64,000 bases of DNA, from NCBI GenBank assembly GCA_043228905.1, contig JBHGNT010000008.1:10788001-10852000 (forward strand), written 5' to 3'. How positions within the stretch are numbered: the stretch's first letter is position 1; each line of letters begins with the position of its first letter. Both the position numbers and the translations under genes were made by a program. Positions 21,440 through 31,476 of this stretch are shown here, piece after piece. A model generated the notes under the pieces. The model searched no databases. It was not told the origin of the DNA and saw only the letters and a program-made list of their open reading frames with translations. This stretch comes from Azolla caroliniana. Lineage: Eukaryota; Polypodiophyta.

Positions 21440-22520
21440 AAAGCTCAGGAACGTGTCAGACATTGTGTAGTACGAGTGTAGAGCCACCTGGAAGGTTGAG
21501 CTCTACAGTGCCGATTCCGATTATGGCACAGTGTTGCGAGTTCCCGACTCGAACTAAGTCGGAGTGTCGGTCTGAATATTGCCGAAACTGATATCAGTGA
21601 GGTGTCACATGATACGATGCGCCCGAGTCTAGGAGCCATGTGCTTGATTCCTCAGTCGTAAGCAGAACTTCTGATTCGATTGGGTTCTCAATGGACAGTA
21701 TGTTCGGGTCGGTCGTCAAAATTTCGGCTGAAGAGCTGACGTAGCTGACCTCCTCATGTCGCCTACTCTTCTGATTCGCTCTCTGAGCTTTGTTGGTTTT
21801 TTCTTTGAGTTCCCGACAGTCGGCTTTGATATGTCCTGGTTTCTTACAGTAGTTGCAGATTCGGATGTCCCGGGACTTGCTCTAGCTTCGCTAATTGTTC
21901 GATGGTCGGGAAGAACTTCTTCCCTGGTTGTTCGATCGGTCGGTCAAACCTTGTACTACGTAAGCTTCATCTGCCGAGTCTTTGGCAAAAGACTTTCTCC
22001 GAGCTGCTTCAGTCAGGATTGCGCACACGGTTGTGACGAAAGTTTCCCAAGAAGAGGGGAGACTACTCATGAGTATCATTGCTCTGAGTTCATCCTCTAT
22101 TGCCGTCCCCTGAGACGATATTTGGGAGCTTAGGCTTTCGTACTCGTTGAGGTGTGCCTGAACCGAATCGGATTCTTTCATCCGCAAGTTGTAGAGGCGC
22201 CGGACCAGATACATCTTCGTTGCCACAACCTTCTTTTCATAAGTTTCTGATAGTGTTTTCCAAAGTTCAAAAGCTATCGTGCATGATTTCACTGTGAAGT
22301 ACACTGACTCTAACAAGTGCATCCAAATCGTGGTGCGAACAATTCTGTCCAGCTTTAGCTACTCGTTTGCCTTGTATGCTTCTGGAGGATTTTCACTCTT
22401 AATCGGGTCTATCTGACCCTTGACTATGAGATAGTCCTGCATTTGTTCCTTCCAGAAGTTGAAGTTCGACCCGTCGAACCTCCTTAGACTCATCTTCGAT
22501 GAGCTGGATGTTGATGCCAT
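21440..22520 (-). pseudogene. gag-pro: Element S gag, zinc knuckle and protease
   Basis: The gag ATG is at 22520 (MSLRRFDGSNFNFWKEQMQD), with one stop about 55 codons in. It reopens at 22322-21891 (LYNLRMKESDSVQAHLNEYE, then LRAMILMSSLPSSWETFV). The nucleocapsid knuckle (CNYCKKPGHIKADC) is near 21840. The protease remnant (WLLDSGASYHVT, DSG intact) is near 21610-21640. About 650 bp of non-coding leader separates gag from the primer site. Confidence 0.8.
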
Positions 22521-23170
22521 CTGCTTCGGTTTCGGTTGGAAAGACTCGGTTCGGAGTTGACTATGAACCTTAGTGGGGTGCAGCCAGTCGGCTCACCCGA
22601 TATCGTTCTAGTCGGTTTTGAACCCGAGTCGGTTTGGTTTCGGATACTTGTTGTTGAACTTGCTCGGAGTGACTCCGTAACTTGAGGGACAGAACCGGCT
22701 GGTCTTCCCGAATGTTGTCGAGTCGAAGTGAGCCCGGTTAGCTTCCGATTGTATGCCGAATACCGATTACAAGAAACCGATTGTTTGGGCCAATTCTGCT
22801 TCAGATGACTGTAGCGATGAGAGGGACGGATCCAACTGGTCCTCTCGAATGTCGATCAACCTAATGAAGCACGAATTCGGTTGTTGCTAGAGACCAATTT
22901 GTAGAGGGTGGTTACAACAAGCGAGTGAATAGCATTCGGTGACCTATTCGGATGTCGTTTAACCGAATGAAGCACGATTGGGTCGGGTGTTGCACAGGGA
23001 GCTCGCTTGGTTACAATGACAGGAATAGAGTACAGCCGGCTAGCTTACTCCAATTAGTGATTTAACATAGTGAGATGCAAACTTCTTGTTTGTCTTCTCT
23101 CTTCTCTGTTCTTGAAGAAGTTACAAAAAACAGAATATGACGGACGGCAACAGGTTGAAGAACCTCCAAC

Positions 23171-23182
23171 GCTCTGATACCA
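23171..23182 (-). promoter_or_regulatory. Primer-binding site of S
   Basis: Minus-strand TGGTATCAGAGC, an exact match to the plant initiator-Met tRNA 3' end, two bases from the LTR. Confidence 0.92.
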
Positions 23183-23184
23183 AA

Positions 23185-23258
23185 TGTTGGGGACAAGGTC
23201 GTCAGTGCGAAAGAACAATCAACATCAGTGATGGTGAAGAACGTGTGTATGCGAATGA

Positions 23259-23314
<56 letters not shown>

Positions 23315-23507
23315 GCACAAAGAAACGTTATATTTCTCAATAACAACAGTTACAAAAATTACAACCAACCTTTACTAAAGGTTACAAAGTCACTATATAG
23401 TGACTATCCTAGGGCAACTGCCCTTTATGCTATTTACAGAAATAGCCCAAACTTTGGTTGTCCAAAGGGACAATGTGAATATGGCCATTATACACTTGTA
23501 TTCAACA
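23185..23507 (-). repeat. 5' LTR of S
   Basis: Same sequence as 18258-18625 apart from scattered changes and the absence of the (TA)n block; (GA)n at 23263-23311. Ends GTATTCAACA, followed by the AGAAG duplication. Confidence 0.92.
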
Positions 23508-23702
23508 AGAAGGGGAAGATGAAGATGTTGGAATATGGCACAAAGGCCAACACATCCTACAAAAGTGAATCCGAAACGGCCAAGCTCGAAGATAGACCTC
23601 AGAGATGAGGTCGGAATTAGCCAAGAGGGCCATGAAATCGGCGAACCAGAAGTTGTGTCGATCCACTTGCCAGAAGAACTCCATAATCCAATACAGGTAC
23701 AA
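23508..23702 (+). pseudogene. Copia hinge fragment flanking S
   Basis: A plus-strand frame contains SIHLPEELHNPIQVQ. This lines up with SIHLLEEPRNPV at the start of fragment Q (53942 on). Both correspond to the integrase-RT linker just before the YNEYMAHHYAYM block of J. It is the right-hand continuation of the sequence into which S inserted. Confidence 0.5.
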
Positions 23703-23986
23703 TGTTCGAATATGTGTAGAAGTATGGATGGATGTAGGTTAATATGCTCAGAAAACAATGCAAAGAATGTGATAGAGAATATGAACAAATCGTAGACACC
23801 GTTTTGAGCTCAAATGGAAGCTTTCTCTATATATTACTTCTTTCTCTCTCTTAAACTCTAGATATACAAGAATGATCAAGTCTACTTATTACAACGTTAG
23901 GTTATAGCTTATATATTAAGCCCTAACTCTTTAGGCATGTTCACACTAGGATACAAAGTGGAAGGAGTCGGCTCGTTATGCCAACA
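23703..23986 (-). repeat. 3' LTR of copia element F (left boundary uncertain)
   Basis: The right half (about 23850-23986) aligns with the LTR at 53613-53941: TCTAGATATACAAGAATGATC, TATATTAAGCCCTAACTCTT and GGATACAAAGTG blocks. It ends GCCAACA, followed by the polypurine complement AACTCCCCC. The left end is placed at TGTTCGAA by the TG rule only. Confidence 0.6.
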
Positions 23987-25286
23987 AACTCCCCCATAAT
24001 AGGACTACTCTTTCCTACATGTATAAGTGATTGGGGTCATCTCCCCCGTAAGCCTAAATCACAAAATTAATCTAAATTTATACTACAAGTCAGTCAATAT
24101 AAAGCCAAGTTGGCGAAGATGAAGTCATTATCTAACCTAATTCTGCTAGCCTCAAGGTTTGGCTGGTTCCAGTTGGTCGAATCAACATGTTCAAATCATC
24201 CTTCATTCAAATCGGTCTGATTGTCGAAATCAGCTTGTGTCCGATCCTCGATTTCGGCCTTGTGTCGATTATTCGTAGGTTGCTCAATTCTGCTCTTCTG
24301 CTCCATGTTGGATCCTTGATCTATATCTGAGTTCATTCGCCTCTTGATCATTTCCTTTCTAGATAGTATCCTTGCTTAGTGCTATTTCTTCAGCCCCTTC
24401 TGTTTCCGAACATGTCCATTTCGATCTTTTCGTTAGTCTGTTCGGGTCGGTTTTCAACTTCCCTTCTGCTCCTCATTTGGCTTTCTTTTGCTTGGTCTCT
24501 TGTCGTAGTTCCATCTTTGTCCTCAGCGTTCCGAAGCATTCATCTGGGAGTGGCTTCGTCAAGCAATCAGTGATGTTCAGCTCAGTGTCTCTCTTCTGAA
24601 CTTCAAGCTTCTTTTAGGTTATTAGCTCCCAGATGTGATGATATCGCACCTCAATATGCTTTGTCTTTGCGTGATAGACAATTTTGTTGATGAGGTGTAT
24701 TGCACTTTGTGAGTCGCGATAGATGGTCGGCAGTTGTCGATCGATTTGGTTTGTAGGCGAAAAGCCGGCAGTTAGATCGCTTCCTTCGTTGCCTCTGACG
24801 ATTCTATGTACTTGGCCTTTGTGATAGACAGGGTTGTGCACTCTTGGAGCTTTTGACCTCCATGATATAGAGCCGCCACCTTTGATACCACATCCTTGAC
24901 GCTTGTTTTAAGCCGTATAGGCTTTTCTTCAATCAACATACGACATGACTTTCCTCCCACGTTGCAGAGAAGCCTACCGGTTGGGACATGTAAATGTCCT
25001 CTTCCAAGTCTTCGTGTGGGAATGTTGTCTTTACGTCGAGTTACTCAAGCTCTAGGTCCTCTGTTGCCACGACCCCGAGTAGGAGCCAAAGGGTAGTCAT
25101 CTTGACTATTGGAGAGTATATCTCGTCGTGATTGACCCCATGTTCCTGTTTGAATCTCTTCGCGACGAGCCGAGATTTGTAGTTGGGCTTCTCTGAATCA
25201 AATACATATTTGTATCGGAATACCCATTTGCAAGGAAGCGGCTTTCTTCTTGCCAGTAGTTCGACAAGGTCCCATGTATCCGGCAA
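23987..25286 (-). pseudogene. pol: Copia element F: RT start fused to RNase H by deletion
   Basis: Minus strand: RT N-terminus at 25286-25041 (MPDTWDLVELLARRKPLPCK, KSRLVAKRFKQEHGVNHDE). Then [11 protein letters not shown] is followed directly by the RNase H region (KLQECTTLSITKAKYIESSE, then DSQSAIHLINKIVYHAKTKHI at 24841-24614). The YVDD palm and the thumb are absent, about 700 bp deleted compared with complete copia RTs. The catalytic STEAE of RNase H reads ITKAKY, so its Glu is also lost. 23987-24600 is the non-coding tail up to the polypurine tract. The 5' side is cut at about 25286 by element G. Confidence 0.78.
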
Positions 25287-26239
25287 CCGGCAACTGACAA
25301 CCGGATGGATCCAGCGACCGGGCGAATCTGGCGACTAGACGGCTTCGGCAACCGGACAAATCTGGCAATCGGCGACTGGACGGAGCCGGCAACCAGAAAT
25401 TGGACGGAGCTGGCAACCGGATGGAACTGACGATTGAACCGGAACCAGATGGTGACAACTGAAAACCAGACGGAGTCGGCGATTGGACGAATCCGGCAAC
25501 CAAATGGAACCGGCGATCAAACCGAAACCGGACGGTGACAGAACCGGAACTAGACTGCACGGATGAGGTCGGACGCGGACAAACGGATGAAAGCATGGGC
25601 CAAACTTTACAGATTATAGGATCATGTGACTGAACTAAAGTAAAGTAAAATAAAGTAAAGGTCATGTGGAAGGAATGCAACTAAAGGTGGAGGCCATGCA
25701 TAAAGTAAAGGTCATGTGGAAGGCATGCAACTAATGGTAAAAGCCATGCAACTAAAAGTCAGGAGGCAAAGGAACATGAAAGGAGGGATCAACAAAGAAA
25801 CACATATAAATTCCATTTTTTTTCCTACACTCATCCTCTCTCCATTTTTATTTTATTTTCCTTCTTAGCTCCCTTATCTTATCGAAGCCATAACACTCAA
25901 AAACCCTAAATTTTCCCTACGGAAGCCATATCTCTCGTATAACGTAATCCTAATTTTCCCTATGGAAGCCATAACACTCAAGAACCCTAATTTTCCCTAC
26001 GGAAGCCATATCTCTCAAAACCCCTAATTTTTCTTTTCTATTAATCTTAGTAAAACCTAAAACTTCTTAATCCCAATCTTGGGACATATTGTAATTTCTT
26101 CTCCTTTGTTAATGAAAATTATTAAATTTCTTATTTCCGTTAATTGTTAAAAATATAAAAGCACGAATGTGATATCCTCTGGCCGAAGGCCCCGGGGTCC
26201 TACCTCAAGTTCACGTATCCTTGTCGTATTTTTGCGACA
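25287..26239 (+). repeat. LTR (left-truncated) of gypsy element G
   Basis: Ends TTTGCGACA at 26239, directly before a primer-site block shared with E and V. 25620-25800 aligns with the LTR of C on its minus strand (repeated GCAACTAAAAGT, then GGCAAAGGAACAT, GATCAACAAAGAA, CATATAAATTCC). 25287-25560 is a degenerate GGCAACCGGACGGANC array of about 22-30 bp units. 25885-26035 holds four imperfect copies of a block with ACCCTAATTTTCCCTACGGAAGCC. Because F's RT breaks off at 25286, the start of this LTR appears lost. Confidence 0.6.
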
Positions 26240-26241
26240 TC

Positions 26242-26261
26242 TTTGGTGAACTCGACGTGAA
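26242..26261 (+). promoter_or_regulatory. Primer-site block of gypsy element G
   Basis: TTTGGTGAACTCGACGTGAA stands two bases after the LTR end. The same block with one change follows the LTR ends of V (44851-44870) and E (46227-46246). It does not match initiator-Met tRNA and I could not assign the tRNA. Confidence 0.55.
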
Positions 26262-26284
26262 ACAAGGCGGTAGGAGGATATCTC

Positions 26285-26782
26285 ATGGAGGCATACAGAT
26301 ACAAAGAGCCGAAAAGATGCAGCCTATATGAGTTCGACCAATGGGTATCATCATTAAAGACCCACCAAAGTGCAATGCATGCTTTCGTTGAGTTCGAGTG
26401 TCGCTTCACACAACTCTTGGAGAAAGATCAAAGATTGGTGGGGGCGAATAAAGTCCTAATGTTCGTGAAGTCAATCGATCGGAAGGAAAGGAAGGCCATT
26501 GGAATCCGACTTGAGGATGATGATGGTGCAAATGGCCTCACTGAGGATTGGACAAAAGTGGAAAGAGTTTGTCAATTACACGATAAGAGGAAGACAAGAT
26601 TCTCATCGACAACAACAAAACCTACGACGGATGGTGAAAGGAGGACAGGAAGCAACAACAAACCACCACCTAAAGAAGAGAGCTTGAAGAGGGAACGTTT
26701 GATGGTACTCGACATAGAGGCCTTCATAAAGGAGGCATATGAGAATTTAAAGGTGCAAGTCGAGCCAAAGAGAATCTTATAA
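26285..26782 (+). CDS. gag: Gypsy element G gag fragment (165 aa)
   Basis: The open frame starts 24 bp after the primer-site block. FVEFECRFTQLLEKDQRLV and LMFVKSIDRKERKAIGIRL align with YVEFDQKYNRLLSADQQVL and LFLKAVDMKDRRELANFL of element C gag, and with the corresponding part of E. It lacks the N-terminal third of the C/E gag and the zinc knuckle, and it ends in a charged tail (ERLMVLDIEAFIKEAYENLK). It is either an internally deleted gag or a shortened variant; the sequence that follows is interrupted by copia M at 26933. Confidence 0.65.
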   Translation: MEAYRYKEPKRCSLYEFDQWVSSLKTHQSAMHAFVEFECRFTQLLEKDQRLVGANKVLMFVKSIDRKERKAIGIRLEDDDGANGLTEDWTKVERVCQLHDKRKTRFSSTTTKPTTDGERRTGSNNKPPPKEESLKRERLMVLDIEAFIKEAYENLKVQVEPKRIL

Positions 26783-27083
26783 TGGAACCAAAACTTATTA
26801 AAGTGGTTACCAAGGAAGAAGAGACCTCCCAACAAAGGTGGAGTAATGATACGACCAATATGAAAGCCCAAGTTCGGTACAACAGCACCACAGGAGAAGG
26901 TGTGGAACAAGATTCCTTCTCGTCTTGGAAAGTGTAAAAGGATACGTTGTGTGGAAGCTTGTGCGTAAGACACAGAGTACATAGTTCGGGAGAATAAGAT
27001 AGTTCGATAAAACACAGAAAACGCAAAGATGGAGATGGAGGGGGAGAGAGAGAGCGGACAACAGAAAAACTCAGATTCAAAAT

Positions 27084-27506
27084 TGTAAAAAGCATAGCAT
27101 GCGGAAGCAAGTAGGAAACCGAACACAGAGAATATGTAGGTTTAATGGAGATCTTGAAAATACATAGTACGTGGGAGAGACAGAGAGAGAACACACAGAA
27201 AAGTCAATTAAAAAATAATACTCAATCTGTACATAGGATGTGCTCAGTGAGCACTTTTATACAAGTCCATACGGACTGACATAAGTACTGACACGTACTT
27301 CAATGCTCATAAATGAGCTCTACACGAACTCCCAAAATATATTCCTACGCGGAATATCTCTCCAACGGCCTGGCGGTTTACGCACCGCTATGGCTTCTCG
27401 TTGCATACCGGTTTACGCACCGGTTCGGCCTAACCAATCGATCCCAACCGATCCGGTTCTAGGCTTGCATAGCCGATCTGGCCAATGTTGAGCTTGTATC
27501 TCAACA
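27084..27506 (-). repeat. 3' LTR of J
   Basis: TGTAAAAAGCATAGCATGCG ... TATCTCAACA on the plus strand, followed by the polypurine complement CTCCCCCTCAAGCTC (27507-27521). Confidence 0.93.
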
Positions 27507-27695
27507 CTCCCCCTCAAGCTCAACTTGAGGTTCCATCCGCTCTTCCGGATCTGCGCTTCGGTTCCTTCGGGCTTCACGCCTCGCTCGCGCTCCTCGACCT
27601 GGTCGATCCCGCGCACCTCTACCCTTCCGATCGGCTTGTCTGCTCACACGGCCCTTCTCATCTTCCTTGATGTTGTGGTGTTGTCACCTCTTCTG
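27507..27695 (-). pseudogene. pol: End of the J pol C-terminal extension (left of K)
   Basis: Minus-strand continuation after K: NIKEDEKGRVSRQAD, then a charged Arg/Glu-rich stretch to VELEGEC with the TGA stop inside the LTR. It matches the end of the 394-aa frame of M at 36809-37993. One TGA stop interrupts it close to the K insertion point. Confidence 0.7.
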
Positions 27696-27700
27696 CTTCC

Positions 27701-27778
27701 TGTTACCCGGTCGGCAAAGGAGCTAAGGACGGCAAAGACCAAGGTGTGAAAAGGGGAATTGTTATTTGGGAATTTGTT
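27701..27778 (+). repeat. Inverted terminal copy of the K U3 end
   Basis: TGTTACCCGGTCGGCAAAGG and onward is the reverse complement of the right terminus. There are four differences in 78 bp and no gaps. Confidence 0.92.
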
Positions 27779-27790
27779 ACCGTCGCCGCA

Positions 27791-28541
27791 TGACACAAAC
27801 TCTAATTTTGCTGTTTTTCTTTGGTACGACTACTATCAGGCTTAGCCATGTAGATTTCTTTACTGGGCGGATAAAGCCAACCCTCAGCAACTTGTCGATT
27901 TCCTCCTTGACTTTGGCAGCGTAATTTGGATTCATCCGTTACCGCCGTTGTGCTACCGGTTTGGTGTCTTTGCTCAAATGTATCTGATGCTGATATAGCT
28001 GAGGATCGAGCCCTCGCATATCCTCGTAAGACCAGGCAAACACGTCCTGAAATTCTTTGAGAAGTGTAATCATCGCCGTTTTATTCTCCAGAGTCATTTC
28101 CTTGGCGATGTGCAATGGTCTCGCCTCTTCTATAGTTCCTAGATTTACCTCCTCTAGTCGGGATGCTTTAACCCGTTGCGATACGACCATTTCTCTTTCC
28201 AGTGCCTCCTGTGCTTGCCGTAGCTCTCGGATCACTTCTTTATTTGGTTCCTCGTCAGCTCCGTCCGGTTGTAGTATGTATGGTGATACGGCTTCGGCTA
28301 CGTCGATTTTGAACAGAGGTACGATCTTCGGATTATCCTGCAAATATTGATCTACCTCTTCGTCTGCTAATCCGTCCAGCATATTGACGCATTTGGCATA
28401 TAGGGGTGTCAATTCCTTCCCGGTACCCGTCCGTGGTTGTGTCGGTACCCGTACTTTTGCTTTTCCCCGCCGGAAGGTGATTATATTCTTCCTCCAGTTT
28501 TGTTTAATGTGTGTCGTTTTCAACCACGGCCGCCCCAACAA
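27791..28541 (-). pseudogene. pol: Element K protease end, linker and truncated RT N-terminus
   Basis: A frame from 28541 begins MLGRPWLKTTHIKQNW (the LGRPWL box after the protease). It runs through an acidic linker to DVFAWSYEDMRGLDPQLYQH and stops at 27939. After the stop the RT N-terminus follows: EEIDKLLRVGFIRPVKKSTW, then VVPKKN and RVCV at about 27793. Homology ends there, before the Asp of the first RT catalytic region. Gypsy type is certain because RT follows the protease. Confidence 0.82.
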
Positions 28542-28625
28542 TAGTGGCTAAGCTCCTTGTGCCTGTAGTTGTAGCACTACTGCCGAAATGCGAAATGTGT
28601 GGCCGTCGATCGTTACTTCCAAATC

Positions 28626-29189
28626 TCATATCAAGCCGGTCGGTCGCACTGAGCTTGTATCCGCCATCCGCAACCAGAACAGGCATGGTTCCCACTCTTG
28701 GATTCCCAAGGTTTTGCACTTTCGGAGGCTAATCACATTGACACCGGATCCTCCATCTATTACTGTTCCGAGTAACTCCTTTCCCTTCACGATGGCTGTG
28801 ATTGCAAGACTGTTTGTGTCTAATACTGTCGGTCCCTCCTCCGGATTTGAGAAGAATGTTAGAGCTGGTGGTGTTTCTCCTGCCGTCATGCCTGTCTTGA
28901 GTCCTTCTGTGAATCTAGGCACTAGCTGCAGGAGCCGTCCTAATGGCAGCGTGATTTGGTATTCCTGCAATGCCTGCCATGTCGCATTTTCGGGCTGATT
29001 GCTACCGGTGAGCTCTTCGGTATTTTGGTTTTGCTGCGCAAGCTCTGCCATGTTTCGCGCATTCGTGTTTTCTACCCATTCTGTTGCCTGCTTGCGGATG
29101 GCCTCTTGCGCCTCCCATTCCGTCGCCTTACCCTTCGATCTTGTGGTTACTTGCTGCAGGTTTGCGACTTCGGCGACTACCATGTTCAC
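28626..29189 (-). CDS. pro: Element K protease (187-aa frame)
   Basis: The retropepsin motif TVIDGGSGVNVISLRK is at about residues 140-155. The catalytic Asp is followed by Gly-Gly instead of Ser/Thr-Gly. The preceding sequence (ALTFFSNPEEGPTVLDTNSL) is a spacer after nucleocapsid. The LGRPWL box of the C-terminal protease half lies in the next frame (28541). The frame is open, but the protein would need a shift to continue. Confidence 0.7.
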   Translation of the reverse strand: MNMVVAEVANLQQVTTRSKGKATEWEAQEAIRKQATEWVENTNARNMAELAQQNQNTEELTGSNQPENATWQALQEYQITLPLGRLLQLVPRFTEGLKTGMTAGETPPALTFFSNPEEGPTVLDTNSLAITAIVKGKELLGTVIDGGSGVNVISLRKCKTLGIQEWEPCLFWLRMADTSSVRPTGLI

Positions 29190-29465
29190 CGCCGGTCGTT
29201 TATCATAGCTCTTTGCCGGGATTTGATTACTATAATGTCCTTCTTGTTGGCAATAGTAGCAATATGATTTCCGGGTAGTGCTGGATTCGACGTTGTTTCC
29301 TGCCCCCGATGGAGGACCTGTGGTAACGGCGGGGCTTTGATCCGGTTGGCTGCTTGAGGCGCCCTTCTCCGGTTCCCGTAGGTAACCCCTTTTCTTGAAA
29401 TGGCGTTTCTTTTTGTTCCGATACTCTTGACGAGGTTGGTCATCATGTCTCCCGTAGGCTTCCCG

Positions 29466-30986
29466 TCATTGGTTGTAACCGGGGGATTCGTCCCGATTGT
29501 ATCTTTCATACCGTCCATTATGATCCCGGTACCGATCATATCTATCATACCGGTCATACTTGTCCCTGTACCGAACATCTTGTGCCGGTCGGTATCGTTC
29601 TTCTCGCCTCCAACGTTCTTCTTCCTCCTCCTTGGTACTCCGTGGTTCGATTTGCTGAACCGGTGGTGCTTGGCGATTCAACAAATTGTACTCACACTGC
29701 TCCATTTTGTGGTTCCTGGAATGGCACAGTAGACATTGCGACCGCATGGTACATTCTAGTACTGAGTGTCCGGCATTTAGGCATGTTGTGCATTGAATGG
29801 CATGTCGAAACCGGAGATCCTCATCGGTTGGTAATGCTTGTTGGAGTTCTCTAACCCGGTCGATGACCTGGTCGACAGTACTTGTGCGAAAGTCGATGAC
29901 CGTGCATACCGTACGTAGAGGTTCCCGGAGCGCGGCTAAGAATATTGCCCGTGTTTCTTCTTCCGGAGGTGTTCGGGTAAGCTGACTGTGCATCCGTTGA
30001 AACCGGATGACAAATTGCGGAATGCTCTCCCCAGGGTCCTGCCGGATGGTATAAAATAGGCCCACCATTTCTCTCTGGTCCACCTCCTTCTGAAAGAAGT
30101 GCAAGAATTTAACTTTAAGGTCCGCAAAGGTGGTGATGGTGTTGGGGTCCTGCGTCCGGTGCCATCTGGTGGCTGGTCCTTCCAATGTCACGCCGAATTC
30201 GGCTATCTTAGATCGTTCCTCTTTGGTTGTGGTTAACCGTTGTGACACATGGTTTGCCTCCCATGTTTGTTGAAAAGCGTGAACATGAGCCTCCGCGTCC
30301 GGGTCATCCCTATACTTAGGGTACTAGAATGGCATGTCGTCGTCTGGTGCGCGGGCTGTCGGTGCGCGGGCTGGCGGTGTCGGTGGTCTTTCCTGCTCTT
30401 CCGTCGGCGTCAGAGGTCATTGCTAGTCCTCTATCGGAGTCGGAGGTCTTTGCCAGTCCTCCTTCGGTGTTGTCGGCTCGACTTCCGGTGTCAGAGGTCT
30501 TTCTTTGTCCTCTTCCGTCTCCGGAGGTTGCTCCACGTATAGTGCCGGAGGTTCTCGGTCTGTCAATTTTGGTTCCGGTGTCGGTAATGTATCCGACTCC
30601 TCATCCTCCGTTCCTCTTGGGGTGTCGTTACTGTTGCGATAGTTCGTGTGCGTGCTGTAACCCCCTTCCGAATCCGATTCCAGCGCCGAAAATGCTTCGG
30701 ATTCGCCGTCTCTTCCGGTCAAGGCCTGGAGAAGGGATTCCACTTCCCGAAGACTACTTAAGTTGCTTCCTTCGTCCGGGTAGGCGTTATGTTGCAAACG
30801 GAGTGACTCCTCCGCCACTTTCCGGATCACTTTGGAAAATGATTGATCCGATCGGATTTCTTCTGCCGCTTGCTGGAAAGCCTCTCGCCGCCTTCGCCGT
30901 TCAGCAAGTCTTCGTGCTCTCTTCGTAATCGGGTCGTCTGTTGGCCTAGTCATCCATTCCCGCCGTTGTTCACTGCGATTATGCAA
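29466..30986 (-). pseudogene. gag: Element K gag with two zinc knuckles
   Basis: Starts at 30986 with a basic N-terminus (KRARRLAERRRRREAFQQAA) and an acidic Pro/Glu-rich stretch. A stop at 30423 and another near 30330 separate it from the 30248-29466 frame. The latter has the capsid body (WHRTQDPNTITTFADLKVKF, FHFFQKEVD-like, GESIPQFVIRFQRM) and two CCHC knuckles (CTTCLNAGHSVLEC and CLLCHSRNHKMEQC). It ends in an Arg/Tyr-rich tail of YDRYDRYR repeats. It would package the gypsy RNA. Confidence 0.82.
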
Positions 30987-31008
30987 GAATCGTGGTCGCC
31001 AAAAACTG

Positions 31009-31471
31009 TGTTAATCCTTAGGGCCGAACATTAGCCTAACACAAGGTGTCCACTCAAGACACGTCACCAAAGAGTGTTACGGCGAGATAACTTACGACAC
31101 AACGCTTAATTGGACCTTAATCGGTTACTTAGCAATACGTCATTAACACGCATAAGATATACAATAAGCACAAAATGGTGAACAATACTCAATGATTAAA
31201 CAAAAGGTTTATATTACTCTATATTAATGACTACATTGTAACCGGGCCTTTATATAGGTCACTGGTGCGAAGTACAAAACGGTGCCAACCGGCACCTATT
31301 CGAGATCGGTTCGGATCCGGATCGGCATACCGATTCCGGTCCGTCCGTCCACATCTTCTCATATATTAATATATATTTAAGACTAGTAATTTCAACAGAT
31401 TCCCTAATAACAATTCCCCTTTTCACACCTTGGTCTTTGCCGTCCTTAGCTCCTTTGCCGGCCGAGTAACA
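31009..31471 (-). repeat. 5' LTR of K
   Basis: Minus-strand TGTTACTCGG ... GGATTAACA, 463 bp with TGTTA/TAACA ends. The primer region after it reads TTTTTGGCGACCACGATTC. TATA box on the minus strand at 31247-31258. Confidence 0.85.
31247..31258 (-). promoter_or_regulatory. TATA box in LTR of K
   Basis: CCTATATAAAGG on the minus strand, about 215 bp into the LTR. Confidence 0.6.
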
Positions 31472-31476
31472 CTTCC

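Larger units (their letters stand above)
18258..23507 (-). mobile_element. Complete Ty1/copia element S with exact target duplication
   Basis: LTRs at 18258-18625 and 23185-23507 share the TGTTGGGGACAAGGTCGTC start and the body up to the GTATTNNACA end. AGAAG flanks both sides (18253-18257 and 23508-23512), a perfect 5-bp duplication. The primer site next to the right LTR matches initiator-Met tRNA exactly, and a polypurine complement (CTCCCCCGTAATGGG) follows the left LTR. Order on the minus strand is gag, protease, integrase, RT, RNase H. The family differs from A/B and from J/M. Confidence 0.93.
27701..31471 (-). mobile_element. Gypsy element K with inverted U3 termini, nested in J
   Basis: Flanked by CTTCC on both sides (27696-27700 and 31472-31476). 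The J reading frame is recovered exactly when K and one CTTCC are removed. The right end is a normal 5' LTR on the minus strand (31471-31009). The left end should be an LTR downstream end. Instead it is a 78-bp inverted copy of the U3 start (27701-27778 pairs with 31394-31471, four mismatches), joined by about 12 bp of filler to an RT cut at RVCV. K therefore has two U3 ends, no 3' LTR, and no RT palm, RNase H or integrase. Confidence 0.85.

Noticed and set aside
27701-31471. K as a simple DNA transposon with 78-bp inverted repeats
   Set aside because: The right terminus is a full 463-bp LTR with TATA box and primer region, and the inside is gypsy gag-protease-RT. No transposase was seen. The idea is kept only as an alternative in the finding.
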